A stretch of 64,000 nucleotides of DNA, from NCBI GenBank assembly GCA_963277665.1, contig OY728165.1, positions 1,151,494,050 through 1,151,558,049 on the forward strand. The letters are read 5' to 3'. Source of the DNA: Viscum album. Its lineage: Eukaryota; Streptophyta; Magnoliopsida; Santalales; Viscaceae. The notes beneath the pieces are model-generated. The model ran no database searches and was not told the origin of the DNA. It saw only the letters and a program-made list of their open reading frames with translations. A program made the translations under genes and the position numbers. Shown here piece after piece: positions 48,401 to 60,590 of this stretch. The number at the start of each line of letters is the position of its first letter. Position 1 is the first letter of the stretch.

Positions 48401-51370
48401 GTGGAATTTTTATGAGAACAAAACCCCTTTGTGATTTTTATTAGTATTTAGGAATTATTAAAGATGTTTTTGGTAAAATCACTGATTCATGGTTTTTAAT
48501 AAGTAGTACAGTTGTGGTATATACTATTATAAATAAGAAAATGGATTTTTTTTAAATAATACTTACATTACAATATGTAATGAGACTATTCAATGTAAAA
48601 GGATGAAAAATATAAACTAATTGAATTTGTTAATTTACTGGTCTAGAATATCCCATATTATTATTTTATGAGTAATATAATAATAAAATATATGGTTTTA
48701 TATTTTCATTTTATCTTTTTATCCAAATTATATTTTACTGTGGTAGCTCATTTTTGACCACAATAATCAAAAAGAATAATCAAAATTAAATTGATATTGT
48801 AAACTAATTTGGATTTAATAATTTAAAATATATGATTAATTTTACTAAATAATATTCTTAAGGTAAATAAAATTGAATTATAATATTATTATACCAAAGT
48901 CATATATTCCATTTATAAAAACCAGTGTTTTCATAAATATAATATATATATTGGACAAAATCACTAATGTTTTTATATTTAATCAAATAAATTGGTTTAC
49001 AAAATAATAACAGTTATTTTAATTTGTATTGAATCCATGTAATAATTTTAGCAAGATAATATTTAATTAAATGAAATTATATAAATTGTCTTTATTGGGA
49101 AATATTATTTATGACATTAAATAGTAAATCATATAATTTTCAAATTCAACTATTTATTTTACTACTCTATAATTTTAATTTTTAAATTAAAATTATTGAA
49201 ATTTAATTTTTTCATAGACCTCAAAGAAATTATTATATAATGTAAATGTTATAGAATAGACATTTTTCATAAGAAACTATACTTTCACTATTGAAATAAA
49301 ATAAATTATTATTAAAATTACAAAAAAATTAACATAAGATTATATAAACATGATAAATCCAAAAATTATTTTCATAATATAAAAATATTATTTAAAAGTA
49401 TATCATTTTTTATTTTAAATGAAAATCAAAGTATAAATAAATAAATATTTACTATGAATTTCATATTTATTTATTATATATAATTTATTTAATTTCATAA
49501 AAATTTCTAATTAAATTAATATTGATAATTTCTTAAATATATTATCATTGTGCTATAATTTATTTTTCATTTATTAAGAAAAAATATTCAACATTTAGAA
49601 GCCATGATTTGATAATAAAAAATCATTTCTAATGTTAAATCATTAGAATTATTTATTGTACCAATATAGTATTTTATGTTATTTTTTCGTATTTATTTTC
49701 CAATGGGGCTATTATTATTATAATTTTGTTATTAGCATTCATATAATATGTTATGGATCCTTTAGTTTGGTATTTCTTATGAATAATGTTTTTCACCCTA
49801 GCATTAATTTAAAGAATGTATTCTAAATTTGTGTGGTGTTATATTCTCCTATATTAAATAAATATTTCCCTCACAACATTAACTATCACCAACTAATGGA
49901 AATAAATAATGTTTTCCATAAGAGAATATTAACTCCATGTAAAATAATTTAAATGGATATGAACCTCTCCTCCTCATCTCTAATTACAAAACTCAACTTT
50001 TCAATCAGGATATCTATATAATTTACTTCAAAACAGTTTAAACCAAATATCTATCCATAGAAATTTATTATGTTTTTCCTAATATATACCTTTTGAAACA
50101 TATTTTTTTAATCCAATTTCTAGGATAATTGAAAAACAATAATTAATTTGATTATATCAAATACAATTATTGTAAAAGTTTATGTGAATGTGAAAAATAA
50201 ATCAAAATATTCATTAAACCATAACAAATTCCTTACAACCAATAAATATTTTCATTCACTATGATATAATTGGATCAACCTATAATTTCTCTAGTTCATC
50301 TATTTATGTCCCAAGTCATTTCTATTAAAGTTTATTTAGCCTAATAATACATCACTAATATCCATTTAAATCGATTGTAATGGGTTATAATGAGAATTTG
50401 AATTCACTAAATTATAACACCTAATAGTTTCTAGATAGTTATGTAATATTTAGACCTGTAATCAACAATATAAGTGAATATTAAGTTATAATTTAACAAT
50501 CATATTTCAGGGTGATTACCCCGTGGTGCATCAGGATGAAAATTGCATCAACTTGAAAGTATCTTATAAGATATAGAATTCGTAGGAAACAACATGATTT
50601 GTACAAAAATAAAATTTAAGGATGTTATAAAATTATGTAAATTATCAATAGGTTTTCCACTAAAGTTATATCATATTAATCATTAAAATAACTATTCTAA
50701 TCACCAAGAATAACAATATTTTCCTTTGATACCTGCTAAGAAACCTAATAGTTTCACTAATTCTTCTAAGGATAAAATAATATCATAAATAATATTTTTT
50801 GATACAACATGACATGAAACTATATTTTTTATAAATAATAATAATAATTTAACATTATATCCCAGAGATAATCAAAAAATCCAATAAATTGATGGTTTAG
50901 AGTCTTTGATGATTAGAATCATAAGAAATATATTTTACAATATCTATGAACATTCATCCATAATCTAACTTCACTAGACTCCCTTTGAGGTTTCACAATA
51001 GTATTACTCATATTTGTAACATGTATAATGTAACCGTTAGAATAAATTGAACATATTTCTTTATATGGGAATGGTCAAATACATTTAATCATTTTATAGA
51101 TCATAGGAATATGAGGAATTATATTCATGGGAGAAATAAATGAATTAAAATGAAATAAAACAATAAAAATTATCTAGAAGCCATAACAGAAAGTCATTCC
51201 ATCTAAACTAATCAATGATATACAATATTATAGGAGTTTATTGACATTATTAGTGAAATTTGGTCCATGGAATCATAACATATAACTATAAAATTGAACT
51301 TATTCATAATTTAAACATATAAAATCCAAACATAGTTGAGTAAAAATTAAAACATGATTCTCATAACATA
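45462..51370. other. Extremely AT-rich relic DNA without genes
   Basis: No coding domain and no clear repeat pair. Isolated cores resembling the LTR-B hairpin cores occur at 47182 ('tgcggatgtggactacatct') and 48138 ('tggagtcggtagtccacacg'), so parts may be old Tekay-like LTR sequence in - orientation. Confidence 0.4.
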
Positions 51371-51378
51371 GTGGGATT

Positions 51379-51530
51379 GGGATAGAAACCCATATACCCA
51401 CATGGAATAGGGATAATGACCCATAAACCCCTTATTATTGGGATACTACCCTTATAAATAATTTTGTTTGAATAGAAAACCCACATAACCACTTAGTCTT
51501 GGGATACTACAATTTTACCATCTTTTTCTC
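51379..51530. repeat. Minisatellite, period about 30-31 bp
   Basis: 'gggata' recurs at 51379, 51410, 51440 and 51501, with a decayed unit near 51471. Every second unit is more alike: 'ttgggata' at 51377, 51438 and 51499, exactly 61 bases apart, the last two reading ttgggatactac. It lies in a position like that of the 36-bp duplication in LTR B, which suggests an LTR remnant. Confidence 0.6.
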
Positions 51531-54104
51531 GGTAAAATAATCTATGTACTATATTTTCCATTGAATAATATATGTTAATATCATGGTAATGAGATAAAAA
51601 CCTATGTACCTTATTTGAGATAAATATTTATAAAATAATAACCAATGAATAAGAAGGATATAAAGGAATAATAAGTTATAAAATGAAAAACTCTACGTAT
51701 GTGCACCACTTTAAAACATTAATTACTCTGAATTTTGTGATATAAAATAAATGGGGTTCATAAAAAAACTGGATATATTATATTAAATATCTAGAAATAA
51801 TGATTATAATATCTTATCAACATATATTACATTTATATAAGTGAAATTAATTCCATATGATACTAATAATTCATCATATAATAAAGATCCCATAAATTAA
51901 AATGAGATTCATAACCTTTAAACATTGTTTTTGAATGATTAAAATAAAGGATTTAATCGAATGATAACCAAATTTTAATCTGTATAAGGATAATCTAATA
52001 AAGGTATCTAGAAGGTTAATCATGTAATACATACACTATATGAGAAAAAAATTTCATTATAACTGAGGAATACGGGTATACCACATTAAAGTGACTTTAG
52101 AAAACATCTCATAAAAGATTCATACAAAGAGGAATTTATGTTTCAATTAAAAAATTATTACTTTAGATAAATTAGAAAATTTAATATTCAATTTGATTAT
52201 TATAATAATGCTATTTAATCATTAATTACATGAGAATAAATGATTTAATATGATAATTTAAATCATTATTTAAAATATTAAATAAAAAATTCGTTAATGA
52301 CAGGGCTTTGAAAAATAAATAACGGTTTTGAAAGGGAAAAGTGAAACATTTAGAATATTTATTTATCAAAATGTGTAGTTAATAATGGTCCCATATAAAT
52401 TAAATAAAACATTAAAAAGGAGACATGAATGTTTCTTCACAACCATTAAATTATGAAAGCAAAAAGAGTACAATTAAAAGGAAATAAATATTTCAAAAGT
52501 GAAATGTTCATGTGCGTTAAATGTTAATTTTTCAAAATTTATTAAATGTATCTATTTAAAAAACAAAATAATTGTTTAAGGGTAATCAACAATAACAACA
52601 TTTTATTGAAAGACATTTCATATTTTCATTTACCTTAAATGATCACTCAAATAATAAAAATGGATAATAAAATATCCATCAGAAAATTTCTTAATAGAAA
52701 ATTTTAAGTTAGATTAGATTATATAAAATTTTATTTCAATATATAAATAAACTCACTTAATGGATTATAGGATCTTATAATGGATGAAAAATTAATTATA
52801 TGTATAGTTTGAGAAAACTTTTTAACATCAAGAAACACTTATCAAATAAATCAATAAATGTAGTTCACCAAAATTGTTGGAGGACATGCATTATAATATT
52901 ATTATCCAAAATCAAAACCCATATAGAAAAAATAGTCCAAAGGTACCATTTATGACTCAAAAAGAGATGTTTAGTCAAGAAAACACCATATAACTATTTT
53001 ATATATGGAACTATGAACCCATGAATGGTATAACGTTGGACAGATTGTTAAATTCCTTTAATTTCGAGGAAATAATAAATTTAAATGTGTGATGTATATA
53101 AACAACAAAAAATTAAATAGTTATGGTTATGGAATGACACTAAATTATTAAAAAATGATATGATAAATATATTTCTTTAACCCCACATATCCAAACACGC
53201 TTTATCCACCATTATAAACAATATAAACATATTATTAACCAATTTCAGAAACTCAATAATACTTATGACCTTTATAAACTTATATAATAGTCACCAAATT
53301 AAAATATAATATTTTCTTATATTTTATTTTCATTATCAAATCTTATCAGCATCAATTTTTTTAGTACTAGTTCCATAATATAAATCGGATTTATTTTTTA
53401 AATATTGAATGATCATCATTAGATATGATTATACCTAATAAATAATGTTTTATATTGATTTATGATGTTCTAATTTTATATCATTATTATTTTACTTATG
53501 AATCATAATAAATATGATGCTGAAGATATTTTTTTGTAATTTTTAATGAACAAAGTGGGGGATGTAATAATATCATGAATAATTCTTAGAAATTATTTCA
53601 AAATAATAATATATGAATTAATTTATCATTAATTTCTATTATAACAAGTTTTTATGTTTCTTTAGTCATGAAATGTATAAATTTATTGCATTATTCATGT
53701 GAGTTGTAAAACTGGCTAAAATAATGACATGATATACTGTATGAGTGAGTACGATTAAGATATTGTTTATATTGGAATTACTTCATTATTATATAAGTGT
53801 AATAATTTAATTTTTTATTAATTTTGTGAGCTATTTTTCAAATGTGATTGATAAATATGAAAATAGTGTATGAATAACAAAATATATCACCTTTAAGGAG
53901 GCAGTATTCCACATGCACACACTTGGAAAACATTCAGTTCCATTGAAAATTAGAAATATAAGGAATGGATTGTAATTATAAATTTTAAGGATATAAATAT
54001 CATAATAATAAAAAATATTCCCAAATTTAACCATCAAAAAAATTTTGTGTGGAAAAAACAGATCATTTATCTTATATATATAGTTCCAATACATAACTGA
54101 TGTA
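51531..54104. other. AT-rich relic stretch, possibly LTR-derived
   Basis: No genes. 'aaataaatggggttcat' near 51747 and the core 'ggaggcagtattccacatgc' at 53897 resemble parts of LTR B in the same order, so this may be a truncated Tekay-like LTR into which element D inserted. Confidence 0.3.
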
Positions 54105-55043
54105 TGTTATCCAACATTTTTATTACAAAACCATTCATTACATTTTAAGAATACAGTATCTTTCAAGTCTAGTGTCTTGGAAATCATGAATAATAAAACA
54201 TGATATCATAAAACAATCTTTTAAATCCCATTTAAAATCTTTTTGAAAAATTAATCCTATGTAAAATTACTACATCTCATAACCTAAAGGCATAAATCAA
54301 AGGAAAGGATGAGCTGAAAGCCCATTAAGGGTAAACAAGGGAATCAATTTACTTGTGATACCAATAAGAAGATGATAAAAAAAATAAAGACACAAACAAA
54401 GTTAACAGAGGCATATCATTATAAAAGTAACATGATTAATAACTTGAATATGTGGCTATAACATTTTATTTTTACATTCATGAACATATCTCCAAGGATC
54501 ATCCATGAGGTGTCATAAAAAATTATCAAGTTTATTCACTAAGGTATCGTGAAACCTATCATCTCTAGATATTAAATTATTAACCCAATAAATTAGAGAA
54601 CTATTAGGGTGAACCCTTAATATGTCTTCTTTCAGGTGATCTAAATATATAATTATCAAATATTTCATTAATAACCCAATGAGAATAAAAAAATGGGTTT
54701 CATTAAAAAATCACGACGTTTTAATAGTGCATAAAAATAACATCATTATGCCATTTATAACCCATGGAAAATGAGTGAGGGTTATATGTATATGAAATCA
54801 AGAATAAAATATATCATTTTTGTGTATTTATGAGCACTAATAGAAACAAAATAGATTTGGGTATTCAAATAAATACAACAAGAAAATTCATGAGAGAAAG
54901 AGAGAGACATATTGAGATGGAATTTCTATATCGTAAAAGCTACAAGACATGTTTTCTAGAAATCATTAAAAGAGTGGGGAAAAGTATAAAACACTAAAAA
55001 ATTACTCGTAATAAAATATTGGGAAAAAATAAAATAGAAAAAA

Positions 55044-55080
55044 CAATGTGGTATGGATATTTGAATGACATACCACATTG
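55044..55080 (-). repeat. 12-bp perfect stem-loop in LTR D
   Basis: Arms caatgtggtatg (55044-55055) and cataccacattg (55069-55080) enclose 13 bases. The partner LTR (about 62895-62930) keeps the loop sequence and most of the stem. It lies about 400 bases downstream of the TATA-like box on the sense strand, so it would be part of the transcript leader. Confidence 0.7.
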
Positions 55081-55170
55081 AATGGAAACTTGAAAGAAAT
55101 GAGAAAATGCGATTTCTTTTACTAAAATTCGGAAACCTAACGGTGTCACATTAAAATCCACAAAATCTAT

Positions 55171-55198
55171 TGATGAGAGAATAAAGGGTCTCTCATCA
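55171..55198 (-). repeat. 10-bp perfect stem-loop in LTR D, conserved in both LTRs
   Basis: Arms tgatgagaga (55171-55180) and tctctcatca (55189-55198) around 8 bases. The other LTR has identical arms at 63019-63028 and 63037-63046 with one loop change, although the surrounding LTR sequence differs at many positions. Confidence 0.75.
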
Positions 55199-55393
55199 TT
55201 TGTTCATAAAATGTATAACATTAATTACATTGAAAAACAAACCCCACCAAATAAAATGGGAACTATAAGACATAACAAAAAGGATGTCGTGACTTAAAAG
55301 AGGAGGGTTAAAGGTTCCTTTACCTTTAAGTGTGTCATCAAATGCCAAATGATGGTACCATGAGGGATTTATAGAACCATGGGAGGAATCCTT

Positions 55394-55405
55394 GGGGGGG
55401 GGGGG
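55394..55405. repeat. Run of 12 G
   Basis: A homopolymer G tract in LTR D. The partner LTR at about 63245 has only 'catgggaggtaaaag', so the run expanded after insertion or is a sequencing or assembly artefact. Confidence 0.8.
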
Positions 55406-55464
55406 TAAAAGACCAAATCATCGTTGGGGAGGATTTTGGAATGAAATTATTGATTGAATGGCAT

Positions 55465-55475
55465 GGTATTTATAG
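55465..55475 (-). promoter_or_regulatory. TATA-like box in LTR D
   Basis: CTATAAATACC on the - strand. It is identical in the other LTR at 63309-63319. This gives a U3 of about 1.5 kb. Confidence 0.6.
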
Positions 55476-56960
55476 GGAAAATGAGAGCATATTTAATTAA
55501 TTTCCAAACGACACTTCATTAGTGGTATTTGCTACACCATTGGGTTTACCATGGTATATTTCCACGTTATTGGACACCTGGGACACCTAAAAACATATCT
55601 TACTATTAAAAAGGTAACCAGAGTTCTTACATCATTATTATATCATTGATGATGTCATTAATCACACCGAAACTCAAAACTGTATTTTTACTCTTCACCG
55701 AAAAATAAAACATTTTATTAAAATATCATAAATTCATCATAGCATAATATAAATGTTTTAAATTCAAAAATTTATACTATTATTTGAAAATATTTTTCTA
55801 ATTAATTTTAAATTCAATTTTATATAAAATAATTATTTATTCCTAATAAACATCTTTAAATCTATAACTCATTTTGTAACACCATGAAAAAATATTCAAG
55901 GACCCATAAAATTATAAAATAACTATAAGATAATAAAGTAAATATTTATGATTAAATTTTATGAAAATAAACTTCCATTTTAAGTTACTAAATTAATTAT
56001 AAAATTGTATACAAAATATTTATGACTTAAAAAAATATCAAAACTTATACTTGAATTGTTTTTTATATTTTGATATGTCTAGATTGTATTTATACATTCA
56101 AGGGTAAAGATTCAATATTTTTGGCCAATTAACTTTTCATTACAGTTCATTACTATTCATTAGTGTATATTACTATTCATACTTTAGTATTCACTAAAAA
56201 TTAATTTGATCTTATTAAACCCAAAATTTCATACTAGTCACAACTGTAGAAGGCCATTTTTTTGAAATCATTTTACATTATTAATTATTTAATTTTTACA
56301 TTAATATTTTATAATGACCTTTTTTTTCTAAAATTCATTAGTAATGAGGATCTATAAATCATCACACATTTTTCAAGATATTTGAAATACCCAAAATTCT
56401 CCAAAATAATACATAAAAATTTTATATTTACAAAAGGATTACACAAGTAACTAATGTGGTGTTATATAGCCCCTTAAAACACCTGCATAGGATCTAAATG
56501 TACGGTGTGATATGGTGATATAATCTTGGGGTGGTTTAAGAAACAGTGTCCGAGTTTTTATTTCTATCACATTGAACTTCTCTCGTAGGAGATTCTGTTC
56601 AAGCTTCATATGTTATAGTTCAGCTTGGCCACGGTCTAGAGAAAATCCCAGTGATGAAACCTCCTTCACATGCTCTGATAGATGAGATTCTTATTCCCTG
56701 AGTCTATAGGATGAGGCCATCAACTCCCCTTTCTGTATTAATTAACCATTATCACTTGTATTTATAATCAATAATCTTAACAATAAGAATTTAGTTTCCA
56801 ATAGTCATATTTATCAATGATCACATAACATTAAAAACTCAGTGGTATAATTTTAATTATTCCCACTTCATTAATTAATATTTATAGTTTTTTTGAGTAT
56901 AAAATAAAATAATATATAAAATTGTGAAACAAAAATTATTAAAAAATTTGGGACGTTATA

Positions 56961-56973
56961 TTCCTTCCCCCTT
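56961..56973 (-). other. Polypurine tract of element D
   Basis: On the - strand aagggggaaggaa directly precedes the 3' LTR. Upstream is 'tttcggggacaaattt', the conserved tail of Tekay/Del elements just before the purine tract. Confidence 0.85.
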
Positions 56974-56994
56974 AATAAATTTGTCCCCGAAATT

Positions 56995-57309
56995 TTAACT
57001 CGTACTCTCAATGGATAAAAGGTGTGGGTACTTCTTTATCTTAGATTCTTCTGGTTCAAATGTGGCTTCTTCACATTTTTGGTTCCTCCACAACACCTTA
57101 AAAATGTGGGTAGTCTCTTTATGTAGAACCTTGTCTCTTCGATCCAAGATCTCCACTAGCTGCACTTCATAAGAGTGGTAATGTTCCAGTTGTACCAATT
57201 CTATACTTAGTAAATGTGAATGGTTAGGTATGTAATTCCTCAAAAGGGATACATGGAAGACATCATGAACATGTGATAAATTTTGAGGAAGTGATAGCCG
57301 ATAGGCCAT
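56995..57309 (-). pseudogene. Element D, integrase C-terminus and chromodomain
   Basis: A 104-codon open stretch. It begins 'AYRLSLPQNLSHVHDVFHVS' followed by 'LLRNYIPNHSH', the Tekay-type tail after the integrase C-terminal domain. It ends with 'VLWRNQKCEEATFEPEESK' and 'YPHLL', matching the 'VLWRNH.VEEATWE.E' chromodomain block; the usual Trp of EATWE is Phe here. In chromoviruses this domain is thought to direct integration by binding modified histones. It is open from its first Met to its stop but is disconnected from the rest of pol by upstream breaks. Confidence 0.85.
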
Positions 57310-57339
57310 TGCTCATATGCAATCTTGGATTTCATAGGG

Positions 57340-58430
57340 TACAATGTTCATAGTGCTTCACTTCCCTTTCTTCGCAGTTTTCATGACTTCTTTCCAAGGT
57401 GAAATTTAAAGAAATACCTTGTCACCAACATAAAACTCCATGAACCTTTGACGGTTTATGTCATATCACTTTGGCTAACTCTGAGAATCCTTAATGTGTT
57501 GTGGATGGAATGGACCATTTATATCATCTCATTGATAAGATTAGGCCCAAGAATCGTTCTCTCATCAGCCTCATGCTTACAAGTAGGAGTTCTACATCAC
57601 TTACCATAAACATATTCATATGGTTCGGTTTTAATGATCAAGTGGATGCTTTTTTTGTAATGGAACTCAACTGAAGGTAGATGTTTATCCCATCCACCCT
57701 TAAATTCCTTTGAGCATGTTCTCATTTTATCATCGAGTGTTTGAATAGACCTATCTGATTGGCCATTAGGATAGGGGTGATTTGACATACTGAAATTCAA
57801 TTAAATGCTTAGAGCATGTTGAAGACTTCTCCATATTTTTTATGTGAACCTTGGATCACAATCTGATACGATAGTAAGTGGAACTTCATGCAGCCTTACA
57901 AATTCTTTCATGCATGTCCTGTGAATTTGATCAAGAGAGAAATCATCCCAAATGGAGATAAAATGGGATGTCATGGTGAGACGGTCCATAATAACCAATA
58001 TCACATTATTTCCTTTAGAAGTTATCAGGAGACCAGTGTCAAAGTCCATATTGGTATTGTTCCACTTCCATGCTGGTATAGGCTGTGGTTGTAATACCCC
58101 TTCAGGATGTTGTCCCTCTTCCATCATTTGCTGAAAAACCAGGAACCTTGAAGTGTAGTCAATAATCTCCCTTTTCATATTATTCCATCAATAATGATTT
58201 GGAAGGTCGCTGTATATTTTCGTACATCTTGGATGTTTATAGAAAGTAGAGTGATGAGATTCATCCAACAAATACTTATTTATATTTGGAATAGAAAGAA
58301 CACATAGACTTGTACAAAATATTAGTACACCTTCCTGTTCAATATTTATCTCAGGAAACATCCTATCCATCACAACCTCAATATTATTTTGTAACAAAGG
58401 ATATTCTTTCCGAGATTTCATGATCTTCAC
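57340..58430 (-). pseudogene. Element D, integrase (zinc domain and catalytic core)
   Basis: The zinc-binding start has 'HHSTFYKHPRCTKIYSDL', then 'MKREIIDYTSRFLVFQQ'. In this family the last block reads SRCLVCQQ, so both zinc-binding Cys are Phe. The core follows: 'WKWNNTNMDF' (first Asp), 'VIMDRLTMTSHFI', 'LHEVPLTIVSDCDPRFT' (second Asp), and in a separate open piece at 57597-57800 'NGQSDRSIQTLDDKMR' (the catalytic Glu of GQSERTIQ is Asp) and 'WDKHLPSVEFHYKKSIH'. About 57340-57590 carries the remaining integrase end with frame breaks ('PYEYVYGK' precedes it). Identity to the Tekay family is clear; function is not possible with these changes. Confidence 0.87.
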
Positions 58431-58478
58431 TAGTAATTATAGTTGGCAAATTATTTAGGTAAGGTTTGATAATGTTCT

Positions 58479-59720
58479 TTACCTTATAATTCCCATGTCC
58501 AACTTTACTAAGTCATTGATCAAAGGGTCTCTTTGAATCGTAATCATGTAATGAACAACTGAGTCTTTCCATCTTAATGCATCAGAGGATTTTTTCTCTC
58601 TTCCAAGATGATAATGAATTGAACAATCATTGTATTTGAGTAGTTCCAACCATCTCTTATGTCTCATGTTTAATTCCTTTTATGTGAAAATATGTTTCAA
58701 ACCTTGATGGTTTATGTATATATGAAATTTCTCCCCATAAAGATAGTGCCTTCATATCGTCAGAGCAAAAAAGTCTACAACCATCTCTTGATCATGCCTA
58801 GGATTGTTCAACTTATGAGTCATAAACTATCGAAATTCATAAGCAATGAGATTTTCATTTTGTACGAGGACACACCCAATCCCATTTATAGATGCATCAC
58901 TATAAATAACGAATCCTTATCCACTTGAGGGAATAGTTAACATGAGTATAATAAAAAATCATTTATTCAGCACTTGGAAATTTTCCCCACACTCCTTTGT
59001 CTAGATAAACATGACCCCTTTTGAAGTTAAATTGGTTAATAGATTAGAATGTCATGAAACATTTTTCAAAACCCGCCTATAAAGTCCCACTAATCCTAGG
59101 AAAATAAAAATCCCAGTTACTATTGTAGGTTGAGGCCACTCCTCTAAAATTTTTGTCTATGAAGGGTCAGCTATGATTCCATCATTGGTAACAATGTGCC
59201 CAAAGAAAACAACTTGTTGAAACCAAAGATCACATTTTATGATCCTTCCAAAAATCCTCTTCATTCAAATAGTTTGAAAAATAATCCTTAGATGATCCTC
59301 ATGCTCCATGATAATTTTAGAATATATCATAATATCATTTATAAAAACTACCACAAATTTATCAAGGTAGTCCAAAAGAATATTATTCATCATATCCATA
59401 AAAATAGAAGTTGCATTAGTCAATCCAAAAGTGCATAACAACACAATCCTAATTCCCATATCTTGATCATAAGGAAATTTTTGGAATATCACCTTTCTTT
59501 ACCCTCAATTAATGGTAACCAGATCGAAGATCAATCATAAAGACGAATTGAGCCTCGTAAATTATGTCATATAAGACACAAATAAATAGAAGAGTGTATA
59601 AGTTCATAACTGTGATCCCATTCAGTTCTCTATAATCAATGCATAACTACATTTATCCATCCTTCTTCTTCACAAAGAAAAAAGTTTCTCCCCAAGGAGA
59701 TTCATTAAGTCATATAAACA
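58479..59720 (-). pseudogene. Element D, reverse transcriptase and RNase H
   Basis: RT begins near 59720 with 'SPWGETFFFVKKDG' and 'LCID' (family SPWGAPVLFVKKKDG, LCIDYRELN). At 59265-59492 'FGLTNATSIFMDMMN' and 'FVVVFINDIMIYSK' follow; the last is the active site FIDDILIYSK with the first Asp of DD changed to Asn. 'EHEDHLRIIFQTI' ends the open piece. RNase H is visible at 58960-58560 as 'YSDASINGIGCVL', 'HDQEM..DFFALTI.RHYLYG', 'INHQGLKHIF', 'RHKRWLELLKYNDCSIHYHLGR' and 'SDALRWK' (family ADALSRK). Stops interrupt between pieces. The order and spacing are normal. Confidence 0.87.
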
Positions 59721-60089
59721 CCATCTCTAAAATATCATGGAGTTGTTTATTTAATTCCTCAAGCTCAAAATTTTCCATACTACAGGGGTTCATAGATATC
59801 ATTTGATATCCACGTACGAGTTCAATGGATAACCCTACCTCTCTTTATGGGGGAGGTTAGGGTAACTCCTTAGGAAATATGTCAATGTATTCCTAGACAA
59901 TGAGGATGTTTTTTATCCCTATACTCTTATTTCCTTCTTTTTCATCACTGATAAACTACATAATGAATGATATAGGAGGTTATTCTTGAAAATTTCAGGT
60001 TGAGATATTTCTCCTTGGAAGATAACTGTAGGTTTTCAATTCACGACTACTAGGAATTCCTTAATTTTTCATTTGATATTAACATTATT

Positions 60090-60590
60090 CTATGAGAGGC
60101 AGTCCATCCCATGTATAATTTCAAATTCCAATAATGGAATGACTACTATATTTGTGATAATATTGTTCTCACTAAAGTAAATACTAGAGTTTCTAAACAC
60201 TATCGATGCTTGGATAATCCCACCAGGAGTTTTGTATGACAGCTCTACTTTTATAAATTTGGGGGTTGATCCAAAATTAGTTGAAAACATGGAGAAAATA
60301 AATGAATGTATAAAAACTGAATCAGACAAAGTATTTTCTATCATTGATAGAACAACAATATTACCTACCACCACATCACTTGGCAATTCAAATATATCCA
60401 TAGTGATAGCAATTGAATGACCTTGCTCTCTTGGCCTTTGTAGAGGATGATGGTGAGCCACCTCCACTACCCTTGGATTTGGATACTGATTGGAAAATTT
60501 CCCATGTTGTCCAAAATTATAGATTTGTACATTAGACAGGGCCTTCACTATCTTCCCCTTGTCATTATTGTTGGGAAGTTGAGGCTCCAC
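60090..60590 (-). pseudogene. Element D, gag tail and aspartic protease
   Basis: A 166-codon open stretch. The N-terminal third is Gln/Pro/His-rich linker with 'FGQHGKFSNQYP', a degraded zinc-knuckle-like region. From about residue 70 it follows the Tekay protease: 'VVGNIVVLSMIENTLSDSVFIHSFIF', where the catalytic DPGATHSF has become a D-to-S variant ('SDSVFIHSF'), then 'YKTPGGIIQASIVFRN' and 'VVIPLLEFEIIHGMDCLS' (family L.VLDM.DFDVILGMDWLS). The changed catalytic motif argues for loss of function. Confidence 0.85.

Larger units (their letters stand above)
54105..56960 (-). repeat. Element D, 3' LTR
   Basis: About 2856 bp, from tgttatccaac (54105) to gggacgttata (56960; a decayed TGTAACGTCCC start on the - strand). 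It carries two perfect hairpins (55044-55080, 55171-55198), a twelve-G run (55394-55405) and a TATA-like box (55465-55475). The hairpins are also in the partner LTR. Confidence 0.85.
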
